A stretch of DNA of 64,000 nucleotides from Altererythrobacter aquiaggeris (GCF_037154015.1 NZ_JBANRL010000001.1:1488001-1552000); one strand, 5' to 3'. Counted from the first letter of the stretch, positions 1 to 10,547 are shown. Translations and numbers: made by a program. The notes: generated from the sequence alone by a model not told the origin.

Positions 1-733
1 CCATAATGTCTTCGAGCGAGGATTTGGCGGGCAGCACCGTGACCCGCGCACCCGCCTTCACCAGATTGCGGAAAATGTTGTCCTTCGATCCGTAATCAAC
101 CGCGACCACGTGCGGGCGGGCATCGCGCGGGCTGCGGGCATAGCCGGTGCCCAGCGTCCAAGATCCGCCTTCCCAGCCTTCCTGCTTTTTGCGGCTGACG
201 CGCTGGGCGAGATCCATCCCTTCCAGCCCCGGCCATTCGGCAGCGCGTTTTGCCAGCGCGGCTACATCGAATTGTCCATCGGGAGAGTGCGCGATCACCG
301 CATTGGGCGCGCCCGACAGACGGATGCGGCGGGCCAGTGCGCGGGTGTCCACGCCGGACAGGCCGATCTTGCCCTGCCCGGCCAGCCAGTCTGAAAATTC
401 GTGTTCTGCGCGGAAATTGCTGCTGGGCGTCACCGCCTCGCGGGTGATACAGCCGGCCGCTGCCCCCCCGTCTTTGGCAACTGCGCTTTCCACATCTTCG
501 GCATTCGCGCCGACATTGCCGATATGGGGAAAGGTGAAGGTGACGATCTGCGCGGCGTAGCTGGGATCGGTCATCACTTCCTGATATCCGGTCATCGCGG
601 TGTTGAAGCACACTTCGCCCACCGCTTCGCCCGCTGCGCCAAAGCCCATGCCCCAGATGGCCGTCCCATCGGCCAGAACCAGCACACCTGTCGCGTCTTT
701 AGGGCGTGCAGACGAAGAGGCGGTGTCGGCCAT
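1..733 (-). CDS. carA: Carbamoyl-phosphate synthase small subunit, partial (3' end outside the window)
   Basis: Glutaminase subunit of carbamoyl-phosphate synthase. It releases ammonia from glutamine for the large subunit CarB, feeding arginine and pyrimidine synthesis. The reverse strand reads from an ATG at 733 without a stop to base 1, giving about 244 residues. The N-terminal CarA domain is clear: LVLADGTAIWG near residue 18, then FNTAMTGYQEVMTDPSYA near residue 44, then the start of the class I amidotransferase domain (VVAVDYGSKDN). The catalytic Cys-His-Glu part lies beyond the window edge. It is divergent from yqeY across about 156 bases that must hold both promoters; I could not assign either. 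The family call is secure. Confidence 0.96.
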   Translation of the reverse strand, partial: MADTASSSARPKDATGVLVLADGTAIWGMGFGAAGEAVGEVCFNTAMTGYQEVMTDPSYAAQIVTFTFPHIGNVGANAEDVESAVAKDGGAAAGCITREAVTPSSNFRAEHEFSDWLAGQGKIGLSGVDTRALARRIRLSGAPNAVIAHSPDGQFDVAALAKRAAEWPGLEGMDLAQRVSRKKQEGWEGGSWTLGTGYARSPRDARPHVVAVDYGSKDNIFRNLVKAGARVTVLPAKSSLEDIM

Positions 734-889
734 AAGAGGCGCTCCGAGTTAAGGGTTTTCCGGCGATGTCGCTAAGATGTGGCAGCTATTACCCTCCCCC
801 GATTCCGTCAAGCTGTCCAAAGCCGAATTAAGCCGCTAATCCCCGCCCAAGAACAATTTGTCTCAATTCATCGACGGGAATGCCAAATA

Positions 890-1342
890 ATGCTGCGCGA
901 CGACATCAAGACCGCCACGATTACTTCCATGAAGGCCGGCGACAAGGAACGCACTGCCACGCTGCGCCTGATCGGCGCCAAGATCAAGGATCGCGATATC
1001 GAACTGCGCACCACCGCCAAAGATGTCGATGACCAAGCGATGGTGATCGAAGTGTTGCAGAAAATGGCGAAACAGCGCCGCGAATCGATAACCATGTTTG
1101 AAGAAGGTGGCCGCACCGAACTCGCGGCAAAGGAAACCGGCGAACTGGCTGTAATCGAGGAATTTCTGCCGAAACAGATGAGCGAAGCCGACACCAGGGC
1201 CGCGATCGAACAGATAAAAACCGAATTAGGCGCTGATTCCATTAAGGATATGGGTAAAGTTATGGCGGAACTAAAGTCGCGCCACGGGACTGAACTCGAT
1301 ATGAGCAAAGCCAGTTCGCTGGTAAAGGAGAGCCTTGCATGA
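890..1342 (+). CDS. GatB/YqeY domain protein
   Basis: Small YqeY-type protein of 150 residues, the usual length for this family. It resembles the C-terminal helical tail domain of the GatB amidotransferase subunit. Its exact role is unproven, but it is often linked to tRNA-dependent amidation or to DNA replication genes by position. The open frame extends upstream to 779, but homologues begin with M-[LI]-RDDIK, so the ATG at 890 is preferred. The stop overlaps the next gene by 4 bases (ATGA), so the two are probably co-transcribed, with dnaG and rpoD following. Position upstream of dnaG-rpoD is common in alphaproteobacteria. Confidence 0.9.
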   Translation: MLRDDIKTATITSMKAGDKERTATLRLIGAKIKDRDIELRTTAKDVDDQAMVIEVLQKMAKQRRESITMFEEGGRTELAAKETGELAVIEEFLPKQMSEADTRAAIEQIKTELGADSIKDMGKVMAELKSRHGTELDMSKASSLVKESLA

Positions 1343-2064
1343 AAAGATCAGTTCCGTTTTTCGCCGTTACAGCCGCGCTGGCATTATCTGCCTGTTCGGG
1401 CGCCGACGATAACGAGGCGACCGACCTCGATACCGCCAATACAAAAAGCGAGGCCGAGGCAATCGCCGCATCCTTGCAGGCGGGCGATTTCATCGATCTG
1501 CAGCTTGGCGCAAAAATCGTCGGACCGCAGGGCCCCGAAGTTGAAGGCGCGCTGTCGAACGATGCGGGCAATTTTGCCGATATCCGGTCCTATGTCGCCT
1601 GCCCCGCAGGAATGGAAAGCTGCGACCGCAAAACCGCGCCGGAAGGGACGGTTTTCACTTATGTCCATGTGGTTTATCCCGGCGAAGACAACCAGTCCGA
1701 CACGGGTAGCGGACAGGCCAACACATCCTCCGACATCGAAGCGGCGACTGCTTTCAGGATGACGATGCCGGCCCACGGCTTCACCGGCGCAGCAGGATAT
1801 TCGAAAGCCGAAGCGATGAGCGCAATCGGCGCTAAAGCCGATGTGGTGATCACTTGCGACAAGGGTGCAATTGTCTGGACCGTCAGCGCGGGTGATGGCG
1901 GCAACCAGTGGGAACAGGCGGAGCCGCTGACGTTCTACTGGCAATCGACGCTGCCGCCTGCGGGACCGTCTGACGCCTACGCAATCCACGCCAATTACAC
2001 CACGGCGACGGGCCCCGGCCCCTATCCCGCAGCAAAAGCCGGCGCGACCAACACCTGCGGTTGA
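1339..2064 (+). CDS. Putative lipoprotein of unknown function
   Basis: Predicted exported lipoprotein of 241 residues. The N terminus is a classic type II signal peptide: KR, a hydrophobic stretch, then LSAC with the lipid-attached Cys at residue 19, followed by an acidic linker (GADDNEATD). The mature part carries several cysteines and no domain I recognise. The start overlaps the yqeY stop by 4 bases, implying translational coupling. Its place between yqeY and dnaG looks like a lineage-specific insertion in an otherwise conserved macromolecular-synthesis neighbourhood. Function cannot be assigned from sequence. Confidence 0.8.
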   Translation: MKRSVPFFAVTAALALSACSGADDNEATDLDTANTKSEAEAIAASLQAGDFIDLQLGAKIVGPQGPEVEGALSNDAGNFADIRSYVACPAGMESCDRKTAPEGTVFTYVHVVYPGEDNQSDTGSGQANTSSDIEAATAFRMTMPAHGFTGAAGYSKAEAMSAIGAKADVVITCDKGAIVWTVSAGDGGNQWEQAEPLTFYWQSTLPPAGPSDAYAIHANYTTATGPGPYPAAKAGATNTCG

Positions 2065-2130
2065 TATCCGCACCCGAAATCTGCGGATAGCAGACTTGTA
2101 AATCAGCCCGTGGCCGCCCAGAAAGCGGCC

Positions 2131-4044
2131 ATGGCGCTTTCCCCGCAATGGCTTGATGAATTACGCGCAAGGACCACGCTGTCCACGCTGATCAGCCGCA
2201 CGACCAAGCTGCAAAAGGCCGGTCATGAATGGAAAGCGTGCTGCCCTTTCCATGACGAAAAATCACCCAGCTTTACGGTCAGCGACCAAAAGGGGTTCTA
2301 CCACTGCTTCGGCTGCGGCGCGCACGGCGATGCCATCCGCTGGATGACCGACCAGCGCGGGCTCGCCTTTATGGATGCGGTAAAGGAACTGGCCGCAGAG
2401 GCCGGGATCGAAGTCCCCGCCGCCGACCCGCGACAGGCACAGCGCGCAGAACAGCGCGCCAGCCTGCATGATGTGATGGCAGATGCACAAAGTTTCTTTG
2501 AAAAATGCCTGTTGGAACCGGTTGGCGAAAAAGCGCGTGAATATCTGGACGCGCGCGGGTTTGGCCAACATACCGCGCAGCGCTTCGGGTTTGGGTTCAC
2601 GCCCGACAGCCGCAACGCAGTCAAACAGGCGCTGTCGCAGCATGATCAGGCGATGCTGGTCGAATGCGGCCTGCAGATCGCGGTAGATGACCGCGAGCCT
2701 TATGACAGGTTCCGCGGCCGTTTGATGCTGCCGATCCACGATGCCCGCGGCCGGGTCATCGCATTTGGCGGCCGCATCCTCGACGCGCAGAAAAAAGATG
2801 CGCCTAAATATCTGAATTCGCCCGATACTCCGCTGTTCGACAAGGGCCGCACGCTGTATAATCTGCACCGCGCAGGGCCCGCGTCGCGGCAGACCAGGCG
2901 GATGGTTGTGGTCGAAGGGTATATGGATGTTATTGCGCTTGCCGCTGCGGACATTCCCGATGCTGTTGCACCGCTTGGCACCGCTCTTACCGAACGCCAA
3001 CTCGAACTGCTCTGGCGGATGGTTGATGTTCCGGTGCTGTGTTTTGACGGTGATGCGGCAGGGCAGCGTGCGGCTATGCGTGCGGTCACACGCGCGCTGC
3101 CGATGCTGCAACCGGGCCGCTCGCTGTCCATCGTACGGTTGCCGGGCGGCATGGATCCGGACGATGTGATCAATCGCCGCGGCGTGAAGGCGCTTGAAGC
3201 CCTGCTCGCCAAACCTGCGTCGCTGCTGGACACTTTGTGGGAATACGAACGTGATGCACAGCCGCTGGACACACCCGAAGCCAAGGCGGGATTGAAGCAG
3301 CGCCTGATCGAACACACCGAAGCAATCGAGCAACAGGATATCAGATCGCTGTATCGGCGCGATCTGCTCGACAGATTTTCGGAGTTCGCTTTTCCGCCCC
3401 GCCAGCAGCGCGAATTCAAACCGCATGGCGGAGCAGGCGGCAGCTTTCAACGCGGTAAACAGTTTCAGCCGGCCAAACCGCGACTTTCTCCACAGGCTGC
3501 AGCGCGTCTGCGCGCGGTGGTGGATGGCGGCGCGCGCGATACGCTGTCTGCCGCCGTTTTTGCCGGACTTCTGCGCTTCCCATCGTCTATCGAACAGCAT
3601 TCCGAAGCGCTTGCGCGGCTTGCGCGGTCGGAACCTGGTCTCGCGCCCGCGATAGAAAGTCTGTTCGAAGCTGCCGAAGCCCTTGACCCTGCGGGCGTAG
3701 CGCCCATATCGGACCCAGTCGGACCATCGACGCCGCCGGATAACACCCGCTTCACCTTCCTGATGGAAGGGACCGATCCAGGCGCAGCACGAGATGATTT
3801 GGCAGAGGCTGTCGGAATGCTGGTCGAACGGCCGGCTCTGGCTGCGGCGCTTGCCGCCGCGACACAGCGGTTCGAAACCGATCCCGAAGGCGCCTTTGCC
3901 GAACAACAGCGGCTGCTCAAACGAAAGCTGGCATTCGAGTCGCGACTCGGGCAAATGGCAGGCAAACGCGCGCTTCTTGGCGCACAGGAATCAAACAGTC
4001 CCGAAGGGCCGGATAGCCGCCCCGAAGGCAGTGAAACAGATTGA
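2131..4044 (+). CDS. dnaG: DNA primase
   Basis: Synthesises RNA primers for replication at the fork together with the replicative helicase DnaB. Domains in order: CHC2 zinc-binding domain (C38, H41, C59, C62, within CCPFHDEKSPSF and YHCFGCGAHGD), the RNA polymerase-like core, a TOPRIM fold (VVVEGYMDV near residue 258 and CFDGDAAG near 305), and a variable C-terminal region expected to contact helicase. An in-frame GTG at 2110 would add seven residues. The ATG at 2131 (MALSPQWLDELRART) matches the usual family start and is preferred, though its ribosome-binding site is weak. It lies 10 bases before rpoD, so the two probably form one transcript. Confidence 0.96.
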   Translation: MALSPQWLDELRARTTLSTLISRTTKLQKAGHEWKACCPFHDEKSPSFTVSDQKGFYHCFGCGAHGDAIRWMTDQRGLAFMDAVKELAAEAGIEVPAADPRQAQRAEQRASLHDVMADAQSFFEKCLLEPVGEKAREYLDARGFGQHTAQRFGFGFTPDSRNAVKQALSQHDQAMLVECGLQIAVDDREPYDRFRGRLMLPIHDARGRVIAFGGRILDAQKKDAPKYLNSPDTPLFDKGRTLYNLHRAGPASRQTRRMVVVEGYMDVIALAAADIPDAVAPLGTALTERQLELLWRMVDVPVLCFDGDAAGQRAAMRAVTRALPMLQPGRSLSIVRLPGGMDPDDVINRRGVKALEALLAKPASLLDTLWEYERDAQPLDTPEAKAGLKQRLIEHTEAIEQQDIRSLYRRDLLDRFSEFAFPPRQQREFKPHGGAGGSFQRGKQFQPAKPRLSPQAAARLRAVVDGGARDTLSAAVFAGLLRFPSSIEQHSEALARLARSEPGLAPAIESLFEAAEALDPAGVAPISDPVGPSTPPDNTRFTFLMEGTDPGAARDDLAEAVGMLVERPALAAALAAATQRFETDPEGAFAEQQRLLKRKLAFESRLGQMAGKRALLGAQESNSPEGPDSRPEGSETD

Positions 4045-4054
4045 AGCGTAATCC

Positions 4055-6061
4055 ATGGCGACTAAACAAGAAGATGCCCCGTTGATCGAGCTCAAGGGTG
4101 CGGCAATCAAGAAGCTCATCACCAAAGCGAAGAAACGCGGCTATGTCACTTATGACGAGCTGAACGAAGCGCTGCCGCAGGATCAGATGACATCCGAACA
4201 GATCGAAGACGTCATGGCTTCGCTTTCCGAAATGGGCATAAATGTCGTGGAAAACGACGAAGAAGCCGAAGCCGAGGCTGAAAAGAAGAATAACGGACCG
4301 GCCGAAATTGTCGGCAATGAAGGTGCCGCGACCAAAAAACCTGCTGCTGCCGCGGTGAAGAAACCTGCCGCAACCGATCGCACCGATGACCCTGTCAGGA
4401 TGTATCTGCGCGAAATGGGGGCAGTCGAACTGCTCAGCCGTGAAGGTGAAATCGCGATTGCAAAGCGGATCGAATCCGGCCGCGACACGATGATCATCGG
4501 CCTGTGCGAAAGCCCGATCACGTTTCACGCAATCATCCAGTGGTCGCAGGCACTCAACGACGAAGAGATGCAGCTTCGCGAAATCCTCGATCTTGACGCG
4601 ATGCTTTCGAAAGAGCCTCCGGTCGATAAGATGGAGGAGGAAAACGAAGCCGCCGATGATGGCGAGATTTCAGAGGAAACCGCCGGCCCCACCATCCGTG
4701 ACGACGATGAAGTCGAAGACGAAGACGATATCGACGGCGACGATGGTGACGGCGAAAAGAAGAAAAAGGACGATGACGACGAGGAAGAGGACAACACGCT
4801 CTCGCTCGCGCAGATGGAGGCCGCGCTCAAGCCCGAGGCGCTCGACACTTTCGACCGCATCACCAAGCTGTTCAAGAAATTCCAGAAGATCCAGGCCGAA
4901 CGCGTCGATATCATGGGCGAAGGCGAAGACTATCCTGCGGCCAAGGAAAAGAAATACGAGGCGATGCGCGAGGAACTGACCGCCGAGGTCGAAAGCGTCC
5001 AGTTCCACGCCACAAAGATCGAATTTCTGGTCGATAATCTCTACGCCTTCAACCGCCGCCTGACCGCACTTGGCGGCCAGATGCTGCGCCTTGCTGAACG
5101 TCACAAGGTCAAGCGTTCCGACTTCCTCGCCTCGTATATCGGCAATGAACTTGATGACAGCTGGCTGAAAGACAACGCAAAAACCGACAAGAAATGGCAG
5201 GCGTTTGCCGAAAAAGAGGGCGATGCGGTCGAACGCATCCGCGCTGAAATCGCCGATATTGCCGCCAACACGGGCATGAGCCTGGAAGAATTCCGCCGCA
5301 TCGTGAACATGGTGCAAAAGGGTGAGCGCGAGGCCCGGATAGCCAAGAAGGAAATGGTCGAGGCGAATTTGCGTCTGGTTATCTCTATCGCCAAGAAATA
5401 CACCAATCGCGGCCTGCAATTCCTTGATCTTATCCAGGAAGGCAACATCGGCCTGATGAAGGCGGTCGATAAATTCGAATATCGCCGCGGTTACAAGTTC
5501 AGCACTTATGCGACCTGGTGGATCCGTCAGGCCATCACCCGCTCGATCGCCGATCAGGCACGCACGATCCGTATTCCGGTCCATATGATCGAGACGATCA
5601 ACAAGCTGGTGCGCACAAGCCGACAGTTCCTGCACGAACAGGGCCGCGAACCGACACCCGAAGAAATGGCCGAGCGTCTTTCGATGCCGCTGGAAAAGGT
5701 CCGCAAGGTGATGAAGATCGCCAAGGAACCGATCAGTCTGGAAACACCCATCGGTGACGAAGAAGATTCGCATCTGGGCGATTTCATCGAGGACAAGAAC
5801 GCGATCATTCCGGTTGACGCCGCCATTCAGGCCAACCTGAAAGAAACCGTTACCCGCGTGCTCGCCTCGCTCACTCCGCGCGAAGAACGCGTGCTGCGGA
5901 TGCGTTTCGGCATCGGGATGAACACCGATCACACGCTGGAAGAAGTCGGGCAGCAGTTCTCGGTTACTCGCGAGCGTATCCGCCAGATCGAGGCGAAGGC
6001 GCTGCGCAAGCTCAAGCACCCGAGCCGGTCGCGGAAAATGCGCTCGTTCCTGGATCAGTAA
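4055..6061 (+). CDS. rpoD: RNA polymerase primary sigma factor RpoD (sigma-70)
   Basis: Housekeeping sigma factor of 668 residues. Region 1.1 spans about residues 1-80. A long non-conserved region follows and includes a strongly acidic Asp/Glu/Lys stretch near residues 190-250. Then come regions 1.2 and 2 (including [18 protein letters not shown], which melts and reads the -10 element), region 3, and region 4.2 near the C terminus ([20 protein letters not shown], which reads the -35). The acidic tract is normal for alphaproteobacterial RpoD and is not a sign of an insertion. The start ATG follows the dnaG stop by 10 bases. Confidence 0.98.
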   Translation: MATKQEDAPLIELKGAAIKKLITKAKKRGYVTYDELNEALPQDQMTSEQIEDVMASLSEMGINVVENDEEAEAEAEKKNNGPAEIVGNEGAATKKPAAAAVKKPAATDRTDDPVRMYLREMGAVELLSREGEIAIAKRIESGRDTMIIGLCESPITFHAIIQWSQALNDEEMQLREILDLDAMLSKEPPVDKMEEENEAADDGEISEETAGPTIRDDDEVEDEDDIDGDDGDGEKKKKDDDDEEEDNTLSLAQMEAALKPEALDTFDRITKLFKKFQKIQAERVDIMGEGEDYPAAKEKKYEAMREELTAEVESVQFHATKIEFLVDNLYAFNRRLTALGGQMLRLAERHKVKRSDFLASYIGNELDDSWLKDNAKTDKKWQAFAEKEGDAVERIRAEIADIAANTGMSLEEFRRIVNMVQKGEREARIAKKEMVEANLRLVISIAKKYTNRGLQFLDLIQEGNIGLMKAVDKFEYRRGYKFSTYATWWIRQAITRSIADQARTIRIPVHMIETINKLVRTSRQFLHEQGREPTPEEMAERLSMPLEKVRKVMKIAKEPISLETPIGDEEDSHLGDFIEDKNAIIPVDAAIQANLKETVTRVLASLTPREERVLRMRFGIGMNTDHTLEEVGQQFSVTRERIRQIEAKALRKLKHPSRSRKMRSFLDQ

Positions 6062-6063
6062 AG

Positions 6064-6079
6064 GTTAGGCGGGCCTAAC
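6064..6079. terminator. Short inverted repeat between convergent genes, possible weak terminator
   Basis: GTTAGG and CCTAAC pair around a CGGG loop just after the rpoD stop and 3 bases before the stop of the convergent gene. There is no clear run of T on either side, so intrinsic termination here is doubtful. It may instead be a 3'-end processing or stability hairpin. Confidence 0.35.
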
Positions 6080-6081
6080 GG

Positions 6082-7202
6082 TTAAACGGCCACACCAGCT
6101 GTTTCAGATAACCGTCCGGCGCGCGGCCCTGCAATCCCGTATCCCGATGGCCATTGATCATCGGGCAGGTATTTCGTGCCGAAAAGTCGGTCGAGCAATG
6201 GCAAATGCACTGTAAAGTTCTTGTCGATAGCCTTCTGTTCGCGCGCGTGATGCCAATGGTGAAATCGCGGCATCACGATCAGTCGCTCCAGCCAGGCGAG
6301 CCGCGGCGCGAAGTTGGCATGGATAAACACAGCATGGACCGATACGAAGCCGAGATAGGCAAACACCGCTCGCTTGTCGAAGCCCAGCAAAACCAGCGGC
6401 AGCAATACCAGTCCGCGCGTAACGATAACATCGACAAGATGCAGGCGCGATCTCGCCAACCAGTCCATTGATCTTACCGAATGATGTACCCGGTGAAAAC
6501 GCCACAGGACGGGGATGCGATGGAACGCGCGATGGACCCAATATTGCGTAAAGTCGGCAAGCACCAAACATATGATGAATTGCACAGGTAGCGGCATCAT
6601 GATGGCGAATTGCCGCACCTCTGCGACCGCCAACATTCCGCTTAGATTTATGACGGACAACAGCACCAGCACAGACATCAGTTGCACAAGCGCGTGGTTC
6701 ATGAAAAAATACTGGGTGTCGGTAAGCCAATCCGTCGGAATGCGCCTTGATCGCGCTTTAGCGGGAAAGCACGCTCCAGGGGCACAAACAGCGTGGCAGT
6801 GGAGAGTGTGCCAAGCACAAACCAGTCAAGACCGAAATAGATCGAATTGCCGGACGAATTGCCCAGCGGTGCATCGCCTGCACCAAGCGCTAGTGCAGCA
6901 GCGGCAAGCGATAGGCCGGTTATTCCAAGCGCCTTTTTGCGCCGCAATAGCATCGATAACCCGGCCAGCAGAAGAGCTGCGAGAATACCCAGATCAATAG
7001 CCCAGCGGACGAGTTCAAGAGGATAGCGGTCCCTCAACTCCGGCATGGTCAGCCATTGCGGAAACCGGACAGCAAATATCGAGCAAAGTGCGAGAATGCC
7101 CAGCACGACGGACAGAATCCCGCTGACCCATCCGCTGCCAAAACTGCGGCGCCGATCATCCCCGAAAAAGGAGTTGAGGTATTCTTCAAAATTAGCGGTC
7201 AA
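6082..7202 (-). pseudogene. Sterol desaturase / fatty acid hydroxylase family gene, broken by a one-base frameshift
   Basis: Integral membrane di-iron hydroxylase family. The downstream piece (6082-6702) carries the His boxes HRAFH, HRVHH and HHWHH that bind iron. The upstream piece (6699-7202) carries the N-terminal membrane segments and ends FVPLERAFPLKRDQGAFR before leaving frame. At about 6735 the frame of the first piece runs into RRIGLPTP and a stop, while the expected continuation TDWLTDTQYFFMNHALVQ is present in another frame. Adding one base there gives a single frame of 374 codons (373 residues). Length and motif order then match an intact enzyme. It is therefore either a recent pseudogene or a sequencing or assembly error. 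Substrate (sterol, carotenoid or fatty acid) cannot be told. Confidence 0.82.
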
Positions 7203-7312
7203 CCCCGGTCCCTTCGCGTGAAGCGCGATCGTCGGAGTGCCTGATCCGTGAATCGCAAGAAAACCAAAGTCCGGGGGTGGAGAGAATCAAAGCCAATGCC
7301 TATAACCCTGAT

Positions 7313-7771
7313 ATGAAAATCGCCGTTGCTTCCGATCATGCTGCGCTCGACCTGAAGGCCGAGCTTTGCGAGTGGCTTATCGAACAGGGACACGAGGTCG
7401 CTGATCTTGGCCCGAATACGCCCGGCAGCGTCGATTATCCCGACTTTGGCTACCGGCTCGCAGCTGTCGTGGCAGATGGCACGGCGGAACGCGGCGTCGC
7501 GCTATGCGGTTCGGGAATTGGCATTTCCATTTCGGTCAACCGCAATCCCGCCGTGCGCTGCGCGCTCGTGTCGGAACCGCTTTCCGCCGCACTTGCCCGT
7601 GAACACAACGATGCGAATGTCATCGCGATGGGCGCGCGCCTGACGGGCAGCGATATGGCAAAGGCGTGCCTGACTGCATTTATCGATACCGGTTTTGCCG
7701 ATTCCCTCCCCGGCGGAACCGGGCGCCACCAGCGCCGAGTCGACAAGCTCTCCAATCCAGAGGTTTCATAG
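7313..7771 (+). CDS. rpiB: Ribose-5-phosphate isomerase B
   Basis: Interconverts ribose 5-phosphate and ribulose 5-phosphate in the pentose phosphate pathway. The 152-residue protein has the LacA/RpiB fold signatures: [15 protein letters not shown] at the start, the catalytic Cys in [10 protein letters not shown], and [15 protein letters not shown]. The open frame reaches a GTG at 7277, but the ATG at 7313 begins exactly at the conserved [10 protein letters not shown] and is preferred. glyA follows after one base, so the two are probably co-transcribed; this pairing is common. Confidence 0.95.
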   Translation: MKIAVASDHAALDLKAELCEWLIEQGHEVADLGPNTPGSVDYPDFGYRLAAVVADGTAERGVALCGSGIGISISVNRNPAVRCALVSEPLSAALAREHNDANVIAMGARLTGSDMAKACLTAFIDTGFADSLPGGTGRHQRRVDKLSNPEVS

Positions 7772-7772
7772 A

Positions 7773-9086
7773 ATGGCAACCCAGCCCGAAGATACAGTAC
7801 GAAGCCCTATCCATCGCTTCTGGCATGATGACCTGGCCAAAGCCGATCCTGAAATCGCTGCGGCCATCGATAACGAACTTGCGCGTCAGCAGGACAAGAT
7901 CGAGCTGATCGCTTCGGAAAATATCGCCTCGACCGCTGTTCTGGAGGCCGCCGGCAGCGTTTTCACCAACAAATATGCCGAGGGTTATCCGGGCAAGCGT
8001 TACTATGGCGGCTGCGAATATGCCGATGTGGTGGAAACACTCGCTATCGACCGGGCGAAAGAATTGTTCGGCTGCGAATTTGCCAACGTCCAGCCCAATT
8101 CGGGCAGCCAGATGAACCAGGCCGTGTTCCTTGCCCTGCTCGAGCCGGGTGATACTTTCATGGGGCTGGACCTCAATTCAGGCGGCCACCTGACGCATGG
8201 TTCGCCCGTCAACATGTCGGGCAAATGGTTTAATCCTGTCGCTTACGGCGTGCGCAAGAATGACGAACGCATCGACATGGAAGAAGTTGCGGCCACCGCG
8301 CGCGAACATAGACCCAAGCTGATCATTTGCGGCGGCACTGCATATTCGCGCGTTTGGGATTTCCCCCGTTTCCGCGAGATTGCCGATGAAGTGGGCGCTT
8401 ATCTGCTATGCGATATGAGCCATATTTCGGGCCTGGTCGCGGGCGGCGCGCATCCCAATCCCTTCCCCCACGCGCATGTTGTGACCACAACCACGCATAA
8501 AAGCCTTCGCGGGCCGCGTTCAGGCGTTATCCTGTGGAATGACGATGAATTGACAAAGCCGCTCAATATGGCGGTATTCCCCGGATTGCAGGGCGGCCCG
8601 CTGATGCACGTCATCGCCGCAAAGGCCACGGCTTTCCGCGAAGCATTACGCCCGGATTTTAAAACCTACGCTCATGCGATTGTCGAAAATGCGCGCGCAT
8701 TGGCTGCCAGTCTGGAGGAAAACGGGCTTCGGATCGTTTCCGGCGGCACGGATAACCATTCGATGCTGGTCGATCTGACTGCGAAAGATGTGACCGGAAA
8801 ATCGGCCGAAAAGGGCCTCGACCGCGCCTGGCTCACCTGCAATAAAAACGGCATTCCGTACGATACGCGCAGTCCGTTTGTCACCAGCGGCATCAGGCTT
8901 GGTAGTCCGGCCGGCACCACGCGCGGGTTTGGCCCGGCCGAATTTCGAAAAATTGGCGCTCTGATCGCGGAAGTTGTAGAAGGTCTTTCGACAAACGGCC
9001 CCGAAGGCGACGCTCAGGTGGAAGAACGCGTCCGGACCCAGGTGGCCGAATTATGCGCAGCATTTCCGGTCTATCCGGGCCGATAA
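7773..9086 (+). CDS. glyA: Serine hydroxymethyltransferase
   Basis: PLP enzyme that converts serine and tetrahydrofolate into glycine and 5,10-methylene-tetrahydrofolate, the main one-carbon source. It is 437 residues, the family norm. The PLP lysine is in [14 protein letters not shown] (about K243), and the PLP-pocket segment [15 protein letters not shown] precedes it. Substrate and folate motifs near the N terminus ([28 protein letters not shown]) are intact. An upstream extension to 7695 is an artefact of the open frame; the ATG at 7773 follows the rpiB stop. Confidence 0.98.
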   Translation: MATQPEDTVRSPIHRFWHDDLAKADPEIAAAIDNELARQQDKIELIASENIASTAVLEAAGSVFTNKYAEGYPGKRYYGGCEYADVVETLAIDRAKELFGCEFANVQPNSGSQMNQAVFLALLEPGDTFMGLDLNSGGHLTHGSPVNMSGKWFNPVAYGVRKNDERIDMEEVAATAREHRPKLIICGGTAYSRVWDFPRFREIADEVGAYLLCDMSHISGLVAGGAHPNPFPHAHVVTTTTHKSLRGPRSGVILWNDDELTKPLNMAVFPGLQGGPLMHVIAAKATAFREALRPDFKTYAHAIVENARALAASLEENGLRIVSGGTDNHSMLVDLTAKDVTGKSAEKGLDRAWLTCNKNGIPYDTRSPFVTSGIRLGSPAGTTRGFGPAEFRKIGALIAEVVEGLSTNGPEGDAQVEERVRTQVAELCAAFPVYPGR

Positions 9087-9097
9087 CAGAGAGAAGA

Positions 9098-9331
9098 ATG
9101 ATGAACGACGATATGAACCGCGATCCAGACGGCAAGAATGACTGGGTCGAAACTGCAAAAACCGAACTGTCCGGCATGGCCAAGGAAGGGATGCATCATC
9201 CCTCGACCAAGCCTGTTCTGACCGGTGCTGCCGTGGGCGCCTTGGCAGGCGCTATCCTGCCTGTCATCAGCCTTCCGATCGGGCTGATCGCGGGTGCCGG
9301 CTTTATGTTTTACAAACGCATCAAGAAATAA
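9098..9331 (+). CDS. Small membrane protein of unknown function
   Basis: 77 residues. A charged N-terminal half (MMNDDMNRDPDGKNDW) is followed by a Gly/Ala-rich hydrophobic segment with glycine-zipper spacing (TGAAVGALAGAILPVIS, then a second short hydrophobic run) and a basic end FYKRIKK. It probably spans the inner membrane once or as a hairpin. Two adjacent ATG codons at 9098 and 9101 follow a purine-rich ribosome-binding site (AGAGAAG). It sits 11 bases after glyA and its stop directly abuts nrdR, so it belongs to the same operon. Function unknown. Confidence 0.75.
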   Translation: MMNDDMNRDPDGKNDWVETAKTELSGMAKEGMHHPSTKPVLTGAAVGALAGAILPVISLPIGLIAGAGFMFYKRIKK

Positions 9332-9817
9332 ATGCGCTGCCCGTTCTGCGCGCATGACGATAGCCAGGTAAAAGATTCGCGACCGACTGAAGACAACACT
9401 GCGATCCGGCGCCGCCGGCAATGTGAAGGGTGCGGGGCGCGCTTCACCACGTTCGAGCGTATTCAACTGCGCGAAGTCACCGTGATCAAAAGCGCGGCCA
9501 ATGGCGATGTCCGCAGCGAAGCATTTGATCGCGGGAAAATCGAACAGTCGGTGACCCTCGCCACGCGCAAGCGCGGCATAGCGCAGGAAAGGCTTGACCA
9601 ACTGGTGTCTGGGATCCAGCGGCAGGTCGAAACGGCTGGCGAGAACGAAATCCAGTCCACGCGAATAGGTGAAATGGTCATGGACGGCCTGCGCCAGCTC
9701 GACAGTGTTGCCTATATCCGCTTCGCCAGCGTTTATCGCGATTTTACCGAAGCCAGGGATTTCGAGGAATTCGCCAGTTCCGTACAGGAAGCTGGCACGA
9801 AGAAAAGCGATGGGTAG
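9332..9817 (+). CDS. nrdR: Transcriptional repressor NrdR
   Basis: Nucleotide-sensing repressor of ribonucleotide reductase genes. The 161-residue protein has an N-terminal zinc ribbon (C3, C6, C31, C34 in MRCPFC and CEGCGARF) that binds DNA, followed by an ATP-cone domain (about residues 49-139) that senses ATP/dATP. The start codon directly follows the previous stop. The glyA-nrdR neighbourhood is a recurring arrangement. Its targets (nrd operons) are not in this window. Confidence 0.96.
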   Translation: MRCPFCAHDDSQVKDSRPTEDNTAIRRRRQCEGCGARFTTFERIQLREVTVIKSAANGDVRSEAFDRGKIEQSVTLATRKRGIAQERLDQLVSGIQRQVETAGENEIQSTRIGEMVMDGLRQLDSVAYIRFASVYRDFTEARDFEEFASSVQEAGTKKSDG

Positions 9818-10547
9818 CAAGGCCGATCAGCCGGTTATCGTGCTGGTTCGCCCGCAACTGGGCGAAAACATCGGTAAGGCAGCGCGCGCGATGCTCAACT
9901 TCGGGCTTACCGAAATGCGGCTGGTCACACCGCGCGATGGCTGGCCGAACCCGTCCGCCGGCCCCGCCGCTGCGGGCGCCGACGCAGTGCTGGACGGTGC
10001 AAAAGTCTATGCCACGACTGCCGAAGCTGTGGCCGATTGCGCGCATGTCTATGCGACCACAGTCCGCAAACGCGGCGTTACCAAGCCGGTCGTTACGCCC
10101 GAACAGGCCGCAAATGAAATTCGGGGAGCCGAGGGACGATCCGCCTATCTTTTCGGCCCGGAACGCAGCGGGCTGGACGTGGATGACGTGGCGCTTGCCC
10201 GGTCGATCCTGACCGTCCCGATCAATCCGGATTTCCCGTCGCTCAATCTGGCGCAGGCGGTAATCCTGTGTGCTTATGAATGGTCGAAAAATCGCGCTTT
10301 GGTGCAGCCGACCGCGGAAGATATGCTCGCCCCCGCGCCCCAAGAGCACCTTGAGGGTCTGATCACACATTTCGAAGATTTGCTGGAGCCATGCGGATAT
10401 TTTTTCCCGCAAGACCGCGAGCCGGCGACGCGCCGGACATTGCGGACCGTGCTTACAAAACCGGGCTGGAACCACCTCGAAGTGCGGACAATGCGCGGGG
10501 TGCTGAACCATCTGGGCCGGAAATTGCGCCAGAATGCGGAAAATTAG
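9810..10547 (+). CDS. trmJ: TrmJ-type tRNA 2'-O-methyltransferase (SPOUT/TrmH family)
   Basis: SAM-dependent methylation of the 2'-OH of a tRNA nucleotide, most likely position 32 of the anticodon loop if it is a true TrmJ. The SPOUT motifs are present in order: [20 protein letters not shown] (motif 1), [10 protein letters not shown] (motif 2) and [15 protein letters not shown] (motif 3), forming the trefoil-knot SAM site. It is 245 residues. The ATG at 9810 overlaps the nrdR stop by 8 bases. The 3' end overlaps the convergent chorismate mutase gene by 4 bases. Family certain, exact tRNA position inferred. Confidence 0.9.
   Translation: MGSKADQPVIVLVRPQLGENIGKAARAMLNFGLTEMRLVTPRDGWPNPSAGPAAAGADAVLDGAKVYATTAEAVADCAHVYATTVRKRGVTKPVVTPEQAANEIRGAEGRSAYLFGPERSGLDVDDVALARSILTVPINPDFPSLNLAQAVILCAYEWSKNRALVQPTAEDMLAPAPQEHLEGLITHFEDLLEPCGYFFPQDREPATRRTLRTVLTKPGWNHLEVRTMRGVLNHLGRKLRQNAEN

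Noticed and set aside
2263-3954. 563-codon open frame on the minus strand
   Set aside because: Antisense shadow of dnaG; composition is Arg-rich with no recognisable features.
4620-4800. Acidic low-complexity stretch in rpoD as an insertion or foreign segment
   Set aside because: An acidic non-conserved region at this place is normal in alphaproteobacterial primary sigma factors.
4670-6019. 449-codon open frame on the minus strand
   Set aside because: It lies wholly opposite rpoD, which is full length with all sigma-70 regions. The minus-strand translation has no domain pattern; it is a codon-bias shadow.
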